Source of the DNA: Stieleria magnilauensis
GTDB lineage: Bacteria > Planctomycetota > Planctomycetia > Pirellulales > Pirellulaceae
Assembly (NCBI GenBank): GCA_007753675.1
Contig: CP036432.1
Span: 2,950,394 to 3,014,393, forward strand
DNA length: 64,000 nucleotides
Direction: 5' to 3'
The notes below the pieces were generated by a model. That model was not told the DNA's origin and ran no database searches. It saw only the letters and a list, made by a program, of their open reading frames with translations. A program made the translations under genes and the position numbers. Each line of letters starts with the position of its first letter. Within the stretch, counting starts at the first letter, position 1. Positions 54,576 to 63,129 of the stretch are shown one piece after another.

Positions 54576-54932
54576 CTACGCTGCCAACGCTTCTTTGACC
54601 TTGTCGACGACGGCCTTGAAACCGGCTTCGTCGTGAATGGCCATTTCCGACAACGTCTTGCGATCCAACTCAATCCCGGCTTTCTTCAGCCCGTGGATGA
54701 ACTCGCTGTAACGCAGCCCGTGCAGGCGGGTCGCGGCGTTGAGACGGGTGATCCAGAGTCGGCGGAAATCGCGTTTTCGCACGCGGCGATCGCGGAAAGC
54801 GTACGCGCCACTGCGGAGCAACGTTTCTTTGACCGAGCGGGTCAACGTTCCGCGTCCACCGACATAGCCTTTGGCGCGTTTGAAGAGACGTTTTTTCGAT
54901 TGCCGACGGGCGGCACCTTTGGTCGCACGCAT
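54576..54932 (-). CDS. rplT: 50S ribosomal protein L20
   Basis: 118 residues from the ATG at 54932 with AAGGAA nearby upstream. Sequence [26 protein letters not shown] and [33 protein letters not shown] are diagnostic. Belongs to the rpmI-rplT-pheS-pheT cluster. Confidence 0.98.
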   Translation of the reverse strand: MRATKGAARRQSKKRLFKRAKGYVGGRGTLTRSVKETLLRSGAYAFRDRRVRKRDFRRLWITRLNAATRLHGLRYSEFIHGLKKAGIELDRKTLSEMAIHDEAGFKAVVDKVKEALAA

Positions 54933-55024
54933 GGGTGCATTCCTTTCAGATTGTTTTGAATCAGGCCCCGACGTCAAAAAGTTGCGTCGATGTTTCGCCT
55001 ATCCAAATGGGTGAAATTCGGTCG

Positions 55025-55231
55025 TTAGTTGCTGTAGCCGTTGAGCGAAGCCTGGATGGATTTTTCCATGCAGGTGTCCACCGCGGTGGTCCCGCGAAGG
55101 TTTCGTCGACGTTTCTTGGTCAAGCCGTTTGCCAAGTGGCTGGTACCACTTTGGCGGTGCATCGCCTTGCCCGTCGCGGACAAGCGAAAGCGTTTTTTGA
55201 TACCCTTATGGGTCTTCATCTTGTTGCCCAT
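55025..55231 (-). CDS. rpmI: 50S ribosomal protein L35
   Basis: 68 residues from the ATG at 55231 (MGNKMKTHKGIKKRF); an internal ATG at 55219 is less likely because L35 usually has a few residues before MKTHKG. The basic sequence KRFRLSATGKAMHRQSGTSHL and RRNLRGT are typical. infC, often upstream, is absent; pyrF lies there instead. Confidence 0.97.
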   Translation of the reverse strand: MGNKMKTHKGIKKRFRLSATGKAMHRQSGTSHLANGLTKKRRRNLRGTTAVDTCMEKSIQASLNGYSN

Positions 55232-55378
55232 GATTCCATCATTTGCTGGGGGTCATTTTGTTTTCACGCCACTGTTGCTCACGCTGTCAGTCGACGAAGA
55301 ACCGCGAAAGGTAGCAACTGAGGCTCGGGTTCGGAAGAGGGTTCGAACCGCGAAAACACCAAAATCACCTGGATTTGG

Positions 55379-56278
55379 CTACTTCACCAGATCCAATTGG
55401 GCGTTCATCTGCTCCGTCGCCGCCGCGACAGCGTCATGCCAGCGTGCATCCCCGAACTTATCGGCATATTCAGGCCGGGCATGAGCGAAAATGATGTGCC
55501 GCGAGCTGTTGACCACCGCGCCCATCCCCCCCTCGTGAAAGCCGACCTTCACGTCGTCGGCTGCTCCGCCCTGGGCGCCGAAGCCCGGGATCAGAATCCA
55601 GCTGTGGGGCAGCGCCGCCCGCATTTCCGCCAGTTCTTGCGGATACGTCGCTCCAACCACGGCCCCCAACGGCCCATATCCCTCCGCGTTTTGGCGGCTC
55701 GCGTTCAACTCCGTCAACAACTCGGCGACGCATTGAAACACGGTCTGACCATCCGTTTGGCGGTTCTGCAGCAGCCCGCCGCCGGGATTGGACGTTTTCA
55801 CGAGCACGAAAATCCCGGCGTCCCGCTGATCACATACGTCGACGAACGGCTCAATGCTATCACGCCCCAGATAGGGGCTGACCGTCAGCGAATCGCTGCC
55901 CCAAGGGCTCTCGGCCCCCAGGTAGGCATCGGCATAAGCGGTCGCGGTGCTGCCGATGTCGTTGCGTTTGCCGTCCAGGATGACCAGCAGGTTTTTCGAG
56001 CGGGCGTACGCGACGACCTCGCCCAGGGAGATCATTCCGGCCGGACCGAGCTGCTCGAAAAACGCCGCTTGCGGTTTCACGCAGGGCACGCGATCGCCGA
56101 CGACATCGATGATTTCGCAGCAAAACTGGGTGTAGGCCGCCGCCCATTCCTCGGGCCGGTCGTTGGCAACGGCATCGCGAAGCGGGGCGGGCAGGGAGGC
56201 TTTGCGGGGATCCAGTCCGACGCAGGTGACGCTGCGTGTCCGCCGAACCGCGTCGGCCAATCGAGTCGCAAAAGACAT
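55379..56278 (-). CDS. pyrF: orotidine 5'-phosphate decarboxylase (type 2)
   Basis: 299 residues from the ATG at 56278 (MSFATRLADAVRRT); the open frame upstream is not supported. The catalytic segment ILDGKRNDIGSTATAYADAYLG, and VGLDPRK near the N-terminus, fit the longer subfamily of OMP decarboxylase. It performs the last step in UMP synthesis. It lies 147 bp upstream of rpmI on the same strand. Confidence 0.96.
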   Translation of the reverse strand: MSFATRLADAVRRTRSVTCVGLDPRKASLPAPLRDAVANDRPEEWAAAYTQFCCEIIDVVGDRVPCVKPQAAFFEQLGPAGMISLGEVVAYARSKNLLVILDGKRNDIGSTATAYADAYLGAESPWGSDSLTVSPYLGRDSIEPFVDVCDQRDAGIFVLVKTSNPGGGLLQNRQTDGQTVFQCVAELLTELNASRQNAEGYGPLGAVVGATYPQELAEMRAALPHSWILIPGFGAQGGAADDVKVGFHEGGMGAVVNSSRHIIFAHARPEYADKFGDARWHDAVAAATEQMNAQLDLVK

Positions 56279-56850
56279 GGTGCTGGGGTACTCCGTGGAA
56301 AGTGCGGGGGTCGGCCAAGAGTGTGCCCCAAACTCGGCCGAAGCGAAACCACCGCTGGCAGCCGACGCCACCGCCCACCCCAAACGCACCGTGTGAAAGC
56401 GTCACCCTCCCGTGTGCGGGAGGGTCGAGCGCAGCGAGAGGAGGGTTTCCGCTCATCACAGCGTGATGCCCCGCCACACCGAACCCTCCATCACCCGGCC
56501 CTGCGGCAGCGGAACTCACCAACGGTAGGATGATCCAATCAGCCGTTTGGCGCGAGCCTACGGGCCTCGGTGCGTTCTTGTAGCGAGCAGTGCCTGAGCC
56601 CCGCACTCGCTGCAAATTCCCCCGCGTGCCCCGACTCCAACGACACACCGCCAACAGCTTCGATTTCCGCGGCGAATGGCGGAAATCGCCAAACCGCAGC
56701 AACGTCTGCGACGCCTCCAACTCCAGCAACTGTCTTGGACGAACCAGCTGCACCGCAGCCCCATGCGACCGCACGAGAAAAAGTGCTCGCGCAGCAGTTC
56801 TTTCCGGACTAGAAAACAAAAACAGTCTTCGTTACCCTATCGCACCGAAG
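56279..56850. other. intergenic region with repeats upstream of the tRNA
   Basis: About 570 bp without a credible gene. It contains a hairpin CCCTCCCGTGTGCGGGAGGG near 56404-56423 and the dispersed 28-base repeat at 56539-56566. The last part should include the tRNA promoter, but no clear boxes were found. Confidence 0.5.
56539..56566. repeat. dispersed 28-base repeat, copy 2
   Basis: Identical over 28 bases to 35680-35707 (begins TCAGCCGTTTGGCG). Confidence 0.8.
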
Positions 56851-56925
56851 CGGGATGTGGCTCAGCCTGGTTAGAGCGCTGCACTGGGGGTGCAGAGGTC
56901 GCAAGTTCGAATCTTGTCATCCCGA
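56851..56925 (+). tRNA. tRNA-Pro (anticodon GGG)
   Basis: Acceptor arms CGGGATG/CATCCCG, D-arm GCTC...GAGC, anticodon stem CTGCA/TGCAG with loop CTGGGGG (anticodon GGG), and T-arm GCAAG-TTCGAAT-CTTGT. The CCA end is not encoded. It is the integration target of the element that begins here. Confidence 0.95.
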
Positions 56926-58427
56926 CTACCGACAAACCCCGTCAAACCTAGCGTTTTGCGGGGTTTTGTCGTTTCTTGACCGTCGGCTATCGAACCTGTC
57001 GAGCGGTCAGCAATGGACCCCGGTTTACCCTGGTTTCCTGTCTTAGGTGCAACCAGTGGTGCAACCGTTCGCGGCGGGTCTTTCGCGATTGGAAGCGACG
57101 GCAAGCGTTCGACCGCCTCAGCCGTGTCCAGCAATCGAGCGTCCGTGTAGGTGTTCATCGTCAGGTTAATGTTGCTGTGACGCATTGCCGCTTGGGCGAC
57201 CCTGGGGGCAACCCCGGCTTTCGATAGGTGGGTCCCAAACGAATGACGCAATGCGTGAACGTGGACCACAAACCCGTCCGAATCTTTTTTGTCGATGCCG
57301 GCCGCTTTCAAATCGCGGTCCAGAATCCGCAGAATGCCTTTCGGGACCGCGAACACCCGGTCGCCCGGTTCGCGTCCCTTAATCCATTCTCGCAAATCAG
57401 CGGCCAAGTCCGACCGCAGGGGCACCGTCGAGCCTTTGCGGCTTTTCTCGTTGCTGTGACGCAAGGAGACGAACGGAACATCGCCGAACGAAAGGTCGCG
57501 ACATTCCAGCGTCCGCAATTCGTTCGCCCGCAGACCGGTCAGGACCAGCGTTTTGTAAATCAGTGCCCTTTCACGCCCGAGTCGTTGCAATTTCGGGATT
57601 CGGTGTTCCGAGACTTTCGCGACCGGCAACCCTTTGTCGGGACCAGTGCGAATCGTCATTGCCTCGGTCAATGGTCGTTTGCGTGTCGCGTCCAACAACC
57701 GCGTCAATTCCGCCTCGGTCAGTGCCCGAGCCTGTCGCTTGCGGTCGGCTTGTTCGTCCTTCGTCCCGAATCCGTCGAACGGGTTTGACGCAAGCCGCTT
57801 TTCACCGGTCATCATCGGCCGGTTGCCGTCAAGCCGTTTGCCGCAAAGCCACCAGCCAAACGCGGTCCACAACTTCGAGTGCCAATTGTAGGTTGCCGCC
57901 GACATCGACTTGTCCGCGTTCAGGTGCTTTCGAAGTTTGGCCGCGTCCAAGTCCCGCAACATTTTGAAACGGCAACCCGCCGCGTCGGCGTTCAGGTAGG
58001 TTTCGCTTGTCTTGACGCGTTCGGCGTTTAGCTTGCGTTCCTTCAACGATTCGATGTAGTCCGTAATGTGGACAGACAGCGGGACCGCTTGCCAATCCGC
58101 AATTTCAACATCCGTCGGCGATAGGATCCCCGCCGCGACTTTATCGGCTTGCGTCGTCAGGTCTTTCAGTACAGCCGCCGCCGCCTGTTTGTCACGGCAT
58201 CCTGTCGAGACTTCCCGCACCACGCCTTCACCGTCGCGATACTTTGCCGTCCACGTCGCCGCCTCGGTCTTGATCCGCAACGAACCGTCGCGACCCTCGG
58301 TCACTTCGGCCGTTCGTTTCTTGCCCGAGCGGTCTTTCCACTGGGCGACCCGCACGCCCTTGCGGGTCACAATCTTTGCGTCCGCCGGCATCGACCGGGT
58401 GACGACTTTACGAATCAAAGTTCCCAT
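56871..58427 (-). CDS. int: tyrosine recombinase (integrase)
   Basis: 518 residues. The catalytic residues are visible: Arg in LTGLRANELRTLE, His-x-x-Arg in HALRHSFGTH, His in AAMRHSNINLT and Tyr in MNTYTD. An N-terminal arm-binding-like domain and a SAM-like domain precede them. The last 18 codons (DDKIRTCDLCTPSAAL plus stop) are the antisense of the tRNA-Pro gene, and the frame also crosses the tRNA terminator, so the annotated C-terminus comes from the target site. The catalytic domain is complete upstream. The gene lies at the element's left end and is oriented toward the tRNA. Confidence 0.93.
   Translation of the reverse strand: MGTLIRKVVTRSMPADAKIVTRKGVRVAQWKDRSGKKRTAEVTEGRDGSLRIKTEAATWTAKYRDGEGVVREVSTGCRDKQAAAAVLKDLTTQADKVAAGILSPTDVEIADWQAVPLSVHITDYIESLKERKLNAERVKTSETYLNADAAGCRFKMLRDLDAAKLRKHLNADKSMSAATYNWHSKLWTAFGWWLCGKRLDGNRPMMTGEKRLASNPFDGFGTKDEQADRKRQARALTEAELTRLLDATRKRPLTEAMTIRTGPDKGLPVAKVSEHRIPKLQRLGRERALIYKTLVLTGLRANELRTLECRDLSFGDVPFVSLRHSNEKSRKGSTVPLRSDLAADLREWIKGREPGDRVFAVPKGILRILDRDLKAAGIDKKDSDGFVVHVHALRHSFGTHLSKAGVAPRVAQAAMRHSNINLTMNTYTDARLLDTAEAVERLPSLPIAKDPPRTVAPLVAPKTGNQGKPGSIADRSTGSIADGQETTKPRKTLGLTGFVGSRDDKIRTCDLCTPSAAL
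56897..56925. other. probable attachment site (attL core) at the 3' end of tRNA-Pro
   Basis: The 3' part of the tRNA (T-arm and acceptor) directly abuts the integrase, the usual arrangement for tyrosine-recombinase elements. The second copy (attR) should lie beyond position 64000. Exact core limits are inferred. Confidence 0.5.
56930..56974 (+). terminator. probable terminator of tRNA-Pro
   Basis: Arms CGACAAACCCCG (56930-56941) and CGGGGTTTTGTCG (56959-56971, one extra base), followed by a short T-rich run. It lies within the integrase frame on the other strand. Confidence 0.6.
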
Positions 58428-58546
58428 CGTGTTTCACCTTTTCACGTTCACCAATTGAATTGAAAGAGCGACGGCAACCGGTGGTGATGCCGGGTTTCGG
58501 GAGCTACCCTAGCCGCCGCATTCCGCATCATACCAGAGGTTGAAGA

Positions 58547-59332
58547 TCAATCATCGCCCTGATTGCTCGCACTGATTCGAAAACTGCCACCTTCGATTGC
58601 CAGCAGACTTCCGGTTAGTGGTTCGTTCAACGCAATACGCCTTCGAATTGTTGGCGCCAAATCGGTCGGCACGTATCCGAGCAGGGAATCGCCATCAACA
58701 CCGCCCTGCACATAGACATGAATCAGCCAGGGCTGTGATGGTCTTGCCCAAAAGTTGACTGAGGTCCCGACGTTCCGGAATTCGCTTGGCAAAGTACGAT
58801 TCGGATCCATGACATAGAATTCGAATGGCCAACGCTTAACATAAAAGGGATCTTGAAACAGTAACTGATTTCCAACGTCGACAAACAAGGCACAGCCTCT
58901 CGCATCAAATTCAATGAGACATGGGCAATGAATGTCTATCCCGTCGTGCCCCCGCAGTCTCGCTACCTCGGTTATGTGTGCAGCGGTTTTCCGTTTCAAA
59001 TAACCAATGTGCAGCCCGTGTATCTCGACTCGAATTGCGTTCCTGTCGTGGGCGTTGTGGGGTTCAGATACAAGTCTCGCAGTTTTTTTTGGTGAGTGTT
59101 CACGATCTTCACGCCGTTTCCCAACCACTCGACTCGTAATCCGAATGCCGCCTACGTCCGCTACCGTCGATGGGATCGTCCGAACAATTCGCGTTAGGTT
59201 GTCTCCGCGATATTCAACTCCCACGACTTCGATATCGAACGCTGTAAAACCCTGTTCGTTCCGATCCCATGGGTTCAGAAACGCACTGCTATCGGCGGGA
59301 ACGGAAAACAATCTCAATAGTGCCTTGAACAT
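58547..59332 (-). CDS. HIRAN-domain-like protein
   Basis: 261 residues from the ATG at 59332 (a TTG at 59341 is possible). The centre has FDIEVVGVEYRGDN and then ARLVSEPHNAHDRNAIRVEIHGLHIGYLKRKTAAHI, matching the HIRAN pattern (EP-x-N-x2-D-x-NA-x-V...IGY). HIRAN domains bind DNA ends, in HLTF and some bacterial nuclease/helicase fusions. A C-terminal half with SLLGYVPTDLAPTIRRRI may hold a second, weaker copy. No helicase or nuclease is fused. AT content is higher than in the flanking integrase. Role in the element is unknown; stabilising or defending DNA is only a guess. Confidence 0.65.
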   Translation of the reverse strand: MFKALLRLFSVPADSSAFLNPWDRNEQGFTAFDIEVVGVEYRGDNLTRIVRTIPSTVADVGGIRITSRVVGKRREDREHSPKKTARLVSEPHNAHDRNAIRVEIHGLHIGYLKRKTAAHITEVARLRGHDGIDIHCPCLIEFDARGCALFVDVGNQLLFQDPFYVKRWPFEFYVMDPNRTLPSEFRNVGTSVNFWARPSQPWLIHVYVQGGVDGDSLLGYVPTDLAPTIRRRIALNEPLTGSLLAIEGGSFRISASNQGDD

Positions 59333-59377
59333 TCTTTGCAACGATTACAGAAGTGTCTTGTCAGAAAACCGGCTGAA

Positions 59378-59665
59378 TCAATTCACTTGGCGATACCCAA
59401 CAAATCTACCGCAAACACGGCACGTTGAACGAATCCAGCCGGGCCGATTTGATGCGGGCTTGTCGATGTAGTTCGCTGGGTTGTTGTGCGGCCGGCAGTT
59501 CGGCCGTAGATATCCAGTCAATGCGGGCTTGTGGTCCCGAGCAAACGCGACCGCTTCGGCCGGCACGTCGCCGGTTTGTACGGTCAATCGGATCCGATCC
59601 GGCGGCACGCCGACCACTGAAACGCCCATTGCGGATAATTTCGCGACTATCGCGGCGGCGTTCAT
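59378..59665 (-). CDS. small protein with TubC-like N-terminus and CxxC motif
   Basis: 95 residues. The N-terminus (AAIVAKLSAMGVSVVGVPPDRIRLTVQTGDVPAEAVAFARDHKPALTGYL) follows the TubC N-terminal docking-domain-like pattern often seen on small proteins beside phage/plasmid primases. The C-terminus has a STCRVCGRFVGYR motif that could bind zinc with a distant Cys. The ATG overlaps the stop of the primase gene (ATGA). Confidence 0.65.
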   Translation of the reverse strand: MNAAAIVAKLSAMGVSVVGVPPDRIRLTVQTGDVPAEAVAFARDHKPALTGYLRPNCRPHNNPANYIDKPASNRPGWIRSTCRVCGRFVGYRQVN

Positions 59666-62424
59666 AATTCCACCGCCGATCCGGTCGCGGGAATGTCGCC
59701 CAAGCCGTCCCCGAAAAGGGCACCGGGTGGGTTTGGTTGGTTAGGTGGGTTTGTTTCCGGTCGCCCTGAATCGTGTTCGGTGTGTCGATCCGGTTTCCCA
59801 CCATCCCCGGCGGTCGGTTTGTTCGGTGAACACTTCGCGTCCGAATCTTCGCGGGGTGGATTTGACCCTCCAAACCCACCAAACCCACCATCGGCACGCC
59901 GAACCCGCCATCGAGCAACCCCGCCACGGGCCGAATCGGCTTCAATAAACCGCCCCTGCCACACTCGCCCCGCGAATCCGCGAACACGCCGGCCAAACTT
60001 GCGACCGTTGAACCGTTCGCCGCAAATCTCGAATACCGCTTCGGCCAACGCTTCGTGGTCCGCGTCGTCGGCCTGGGTGCCAAACGTCTTTCGTTCGATT
60101 TCTTTCGTCGTCAAACCCACGCCCGAAAAATCGGCCGTTTCGATTCCTACAATCAGCTTACCGAGCAATGCGGCGGTGTCATCGCCCGCAAGAGCCGTAG
60201 CCCGCGTCGGTAGCGGATCAGCACCGCCAGCCCAAACAATCGAGCCACGGACCACCGCCGACCAGCGTTCAAACGATCCCCAATCCCCGCCGGCTTGCGA
60301 CGGGCAGCCCGCAACGAAGTAGGCCCGCAGGATGGTCAAAGCCGCGACCGCCAATCGCGGCCGTTCCGTTTCGATCCACGAAAGCAAATCAGGATGCCGA
60401 AAGCCGCTTCGATCTTCCGGCGTTTCGAGTGGCGATTGCAACCGGATCGGAAGAACACGCCGGCCCACGTCCGAGCCGAAAGCCATGTTGTTTCCCGTCG
60501 CCGACCAAACCGTCCGCATCGGAAGGTCGCCCGTCATTCGAGATTGACCAAGCACCCTATCGGACCAAGTTGACGAAGTGATCGCAGCATCAAGAGCCGC
60601 CCCGCCTAGTTGTATGTCCAAGTTGTCGAATAGAACGCTTGGCATTGCTGCCAACGCAACCGCCGTGATGACTTTCCGCATTTCATCGTCATTACGGGTG
60701 AACGCCTTTCGGCCGGCACGATGCCCGTATGCGATCAACGTTGCCGCATCGACCAAAAGCGACTTGCCGGCCCCGCGAATGTTCGCCGTCACCGCGAACA
60801 ACGGAACATAGCCGTCAATGCAAGATCGGCCAATCATCGAAAGGACCATTGCCAGCCATGCCGAGCGGTCGGCATCTTCAAAGATGGGGAAGTCTGCCAA
60901 CACTTCCAGCAAATCCGCGATCGCCTTTGCCGCGTCATCCTTCGTCGGATTGTCCGGCACGTTCGGGAATGCGACCGATGGGCGAAAGATCAAACCCGTT
61001 TGCAGATCGTATCCCGGCGATTGCACAATCGAACCATCGACGCGAATCGTTGGGGATTGCACAACGCCCGCCAAAGGACGCACTGCACCGCCGTATGTTC
61101 CACGCCTGAAAACCGCATCAATCAACCAACCCGGCGGACGAACGGGAACGATGTCGATGTCATCTTCGGATTCCTTTTCAACCATCAACGAACACGCTTG
61201 CGTGATACGTTCGCGAATCAAGCACGGCGGCAAATCCCGAACGGTTAAACGCCCGTCCGCGTCGATGTCGTCGCTTTCCACGGCATGAACCAGCACGCCA
61301 CCGCGAACGAACACCCGCACCCGGTCGCGGCGGTCTGCCTTGATCCACGGGCTATCCCAACCGAGCCGACCAAGCCAACGGACCACTTCGTCAGTCACAG
61401 CGGCTTCGTTCATCGTCACAATGACCTCGGGCCGTTCATCGGCTTCGTTGTCGTCCGGCTTTGGTTCCCACGTTGCCGCTTCGCGGATTGCATCGTGAAC
61501 TAGCGTCTCGCCGTCCGGCTTCCGCAACACGTCGCGAACATCGTCGCCGTGTTTGTCCTTCACGATGCCGGGCAATCGAGCGACCGCGACCGTTGCCGCA
61601 ATACCCGAGAGACCGCCGGCGGTATAGTCTGCACCGCGAACGCCCGCCAAATCCAAATCAGGAACAACCACAACATCAACGCCCGTAAACAGCCGAGCAT
61701 ACTTCGTCGCAAGTTTGTTCGTCGGCATTCCGGCGGCATTGTACCCGAGTCCAACCAACACGGCGGCATCCTTCACGCCTTCAACCAAAAGCCACGTTTC
61801 ACCGTCGGCGGGCAAACGACCGGGAAAGAATATGCCGGCGTTGCCCTTGCCGTGTTTGCATTTCCCTTTGCCACCGGGCCATAGGTCGAAATAGGAATGA
61901 ACCGAGCCGGCTTCGTTGTAAACATCGACCCGAGCCACGGGGTAGCGTTCACGTCCCCGTGTCGCTTCCTTCACGCCGAACAATTTGAACGCATCAATCG
62001 GCATTCGCTTGTCGCGGCAAACCGCCGTTATGATGTCCACGGTTTCGGCGGGCTTTGCGTTCCCATCCGCATCGCAAACCAACCCGAGCCGGTCGGCAAG
62101 CCATCGCACCGCTTCGCCATTGCCGGAATCCATCAACCAAGCCACGCTTGCGATACCGTCGCCGGGTTTGATCCGTGACGACTTGTTGAAGCAATGCCGG
62201 CAGAACACCGCCCCGGTATCGTTCACGTCGCTTGCGGCGTTGTAGCGATCTTCACCGCCACACTTCGGGCAAGGTCGCCCGCGACCGTTCAAACAATCAG
62301 CCGACATCCCGGCTGATTGAAGCAAATCGGACCACCGCCCACGGGCAGCGGCTTTCACGTCGCGGACCAATTCACGTCCGCTATACTCGGCTTGACGCTT
62401 TCGGGGTTGTTGGTGTTCAGGCAT
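59662..62424 (-). CDS. primase-helicase-like replication protein of the element
   Basis: 920 residues. An N-terminal zinc finger (CPKCGGEDRY with CRHC, Cys52/55/75/78) is followed by a Toprim-like region (WLLVEGVKDAAVLVGLGYNA and VVVPDLDLAG) and a C-terminal P-loop ATPase with IRGAGKSLLVDA as Walker A. The last part is a Pro/Gly/Asn-rich tail (GGFGGFGGSNPP...). This is the architecture of phage or satellite primase-helicases (P4 alpha/Gp4-like in function). It starts inside the preceding 94-residue gene (overlap of 8 bp). Confidence 0.88.
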   Translation of the reverse strand: MPEHQQPRKRQAEYSGRELVRDVKAAARGRWSDLLQSAGMSADCLNGRGRPCPKCGGEDRYNAASDVNDTGAVFCRHCFNKSSRIKPGDGIASVAWLMDSGNGEAVRWLADRLGLVCDADGNAKPAETVDIITAVCRDKRMPIDAFKLFGVKEATRGRERYPVARVDVYNEAGSVHSYFDLWPGGKGKCKHGKGNAGIFFPGRLPADGETWLLVEGVKDAAVLVGLGYNAAGMPTNKLATKYARLFTGVDVVVVPDLDLAGVRGADYTAGGLSGIAATVAVARLPGIVKDKHGDDVRDVLRKPDGETLVHDAIREAATWEPKPDDNEADERPEVIVTMNEAAVTDEVVRWLGRLGWDSPWIKADRRDRVRVFVRGGVLVHAVESDDIDADGRLTVRDLPPCLIRERITQACSLMVEKESEDDIDIVPVRPPGWLIDAVFRRGTYGGAVRPLAGVVQSPTIRVDGSIVQSPGYDLQTGLIFRPSVAFPNVPDNPTKDDAAKAIADLLEVLADFPIFEDADRSAWLAMVLSMIGRSCIDGYVPLFAVTANIRGAGKSLLVDAATLIAYGHRAGRKAFTRNDDEMRKVITAVALAAMPSVLFDNLDIQLGGAALDAAITSSTWSDRVLGQSRMTGDLPMRTVWSATGNNMAFGSDVGRRVLPIRLQSPLETPEDRSGFRHPDLLSWIETERPRLAVAALTILRAYFVAGCPSQAGGDWGSFERWSAVVRGSIVWAGGADPLPTRATALAGDDTAALLGKLIVGIETADFSGVGLTTKEIERKTFGTQADDADHEALAEAVFEICGERFNGRKFGRRVRGFAGRVWQGRFIEADSARGGVARWRVRRADGGFGGFGGSNPPREDSDAKCSPNKPTAGDGGKPDRHTEHDSGRPETNPPNQPNPPGALFGDGLGDIPATGSAVEL

Positions 62425-62701
62425 CGGCAGCCCCTTTTTTCTTGGCGGTTGCCAACACCCAAAGCCGCTTCACTCCGCAATGATGCCGAGCGTTCACGCT
62501 TTCGCGAAAGCCAGCCGGCACGATTTCACCGTCGCGGTGCATCGCGGCGGGAATCCACCCAAAGCCGCGACGGTCAAACCCGTCCGGCGTTTCAATCGGC
62601 CGGATCGCATCTTCAAACGCGACCGGTTTCCCCTTGCGAAGCATTCCTCGAAAGATTGCGAACGCCTGGGCATACCATCGTTGCTCTTCGTCGGCGCTCA
62701 T
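62417..62701 (-). CDS. small protein of unknown function
   Basis: 94 residues. Sequence such as EEQRWYAQAFAIFRGMLRKGKPVAFEDAIRPIE and FRESVNARHHCGVKRLWVL. No domain recognised. Its start overlaps the stop of the HTH gene (ATGA) and its end overlaps the primase start, so it is part of one translational unit. Confidence 0.7.
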   Translation of the reverse strand: MSADEEQRWYAQAFAIFRGMLRKGKPVAFEDAIRPIETPDGFDRRGFGWIPAAMHRDGEIVPAGFRESVNARHHCGVKRLWVLATAKKKGAADA

Positions 62702-62949
62702 CGTCGGCCCCCTTTCGCGACGTTGCGAACATTGGGGCAGCCATCAGCGATCCATTGTTCGATGACCGAACGCGGCCAACGGACCAGCGAGCCAAGTTTG
62801 ATCGGCCTGGGCATCCGGCCGGCATCGGCGAGCCGGCGAACGTGTCGCGACGAACAACCGAGATAGTCTTTCGCGATGTCGTCAACTGACAACATTGCCC
62901 GCCCGCGACCGCCAGCGATCGCATCGGCGTTTGCGGTTTGTTGTGGCAT
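62698..62949 (-). CDS. AlpA/excisionase-type helix-turn-helix protein
   Basis: 83 residues with MLSVDDIAKDYLGCSSRHVRRLADAGRMPRPIKLGSLVRWPRSVIEQWIADG, the MerR-like winged HTH of the AlpA/excisionase (HTH_17) group. It is likely the regulator or directionality factor of the element. It begins the tightly coupled series HTH - 94 aa - primase - 95 aa. Confidence 0.88.
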   Translation of the reverse strand: MPQQTANADAIAGGRGRAMLSVDDIAKDYLGCSSRHVRRLADAGRMPRPIKLGSLVRWPRSVIEQWIADGCPNVRNVAKGGRR

Positions 62950-63129
62950 TGTCTGTCCCTGTGGTCAGGTGTCAGGCAAACACCGTCACGCCTTGTGACT
63001 GTCAGCGTTCGCCATACCTAGACCACAAAACGGACCACCGGACCGCAGACCAGGATCGCGGAAACACCGTCTTTTGCGGAGCGAAGAAAAAACAAGAAAC
63101 TTTCGAGGCAGTCCGATTTGGTCCGATTC
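62950..63129. other. intergenic region upstream of the AlpA-like gene
   Basis: 180 bp, more AT-rich than its neighbours, probably holding the promoter of the HTH-primase unit. No clear operator repeat was seen. Confidence 0.4.

Noticed and set aside
55397-56533. Open frame of 378 codons on the plus strand
   Set aside because: Antisense to pyrF and continuing into repeats; no motif.
56590-56951. Small open frames upstream of and across the tRNA
   Set aside because: They run through the tRNA gene and have no ribosome site.
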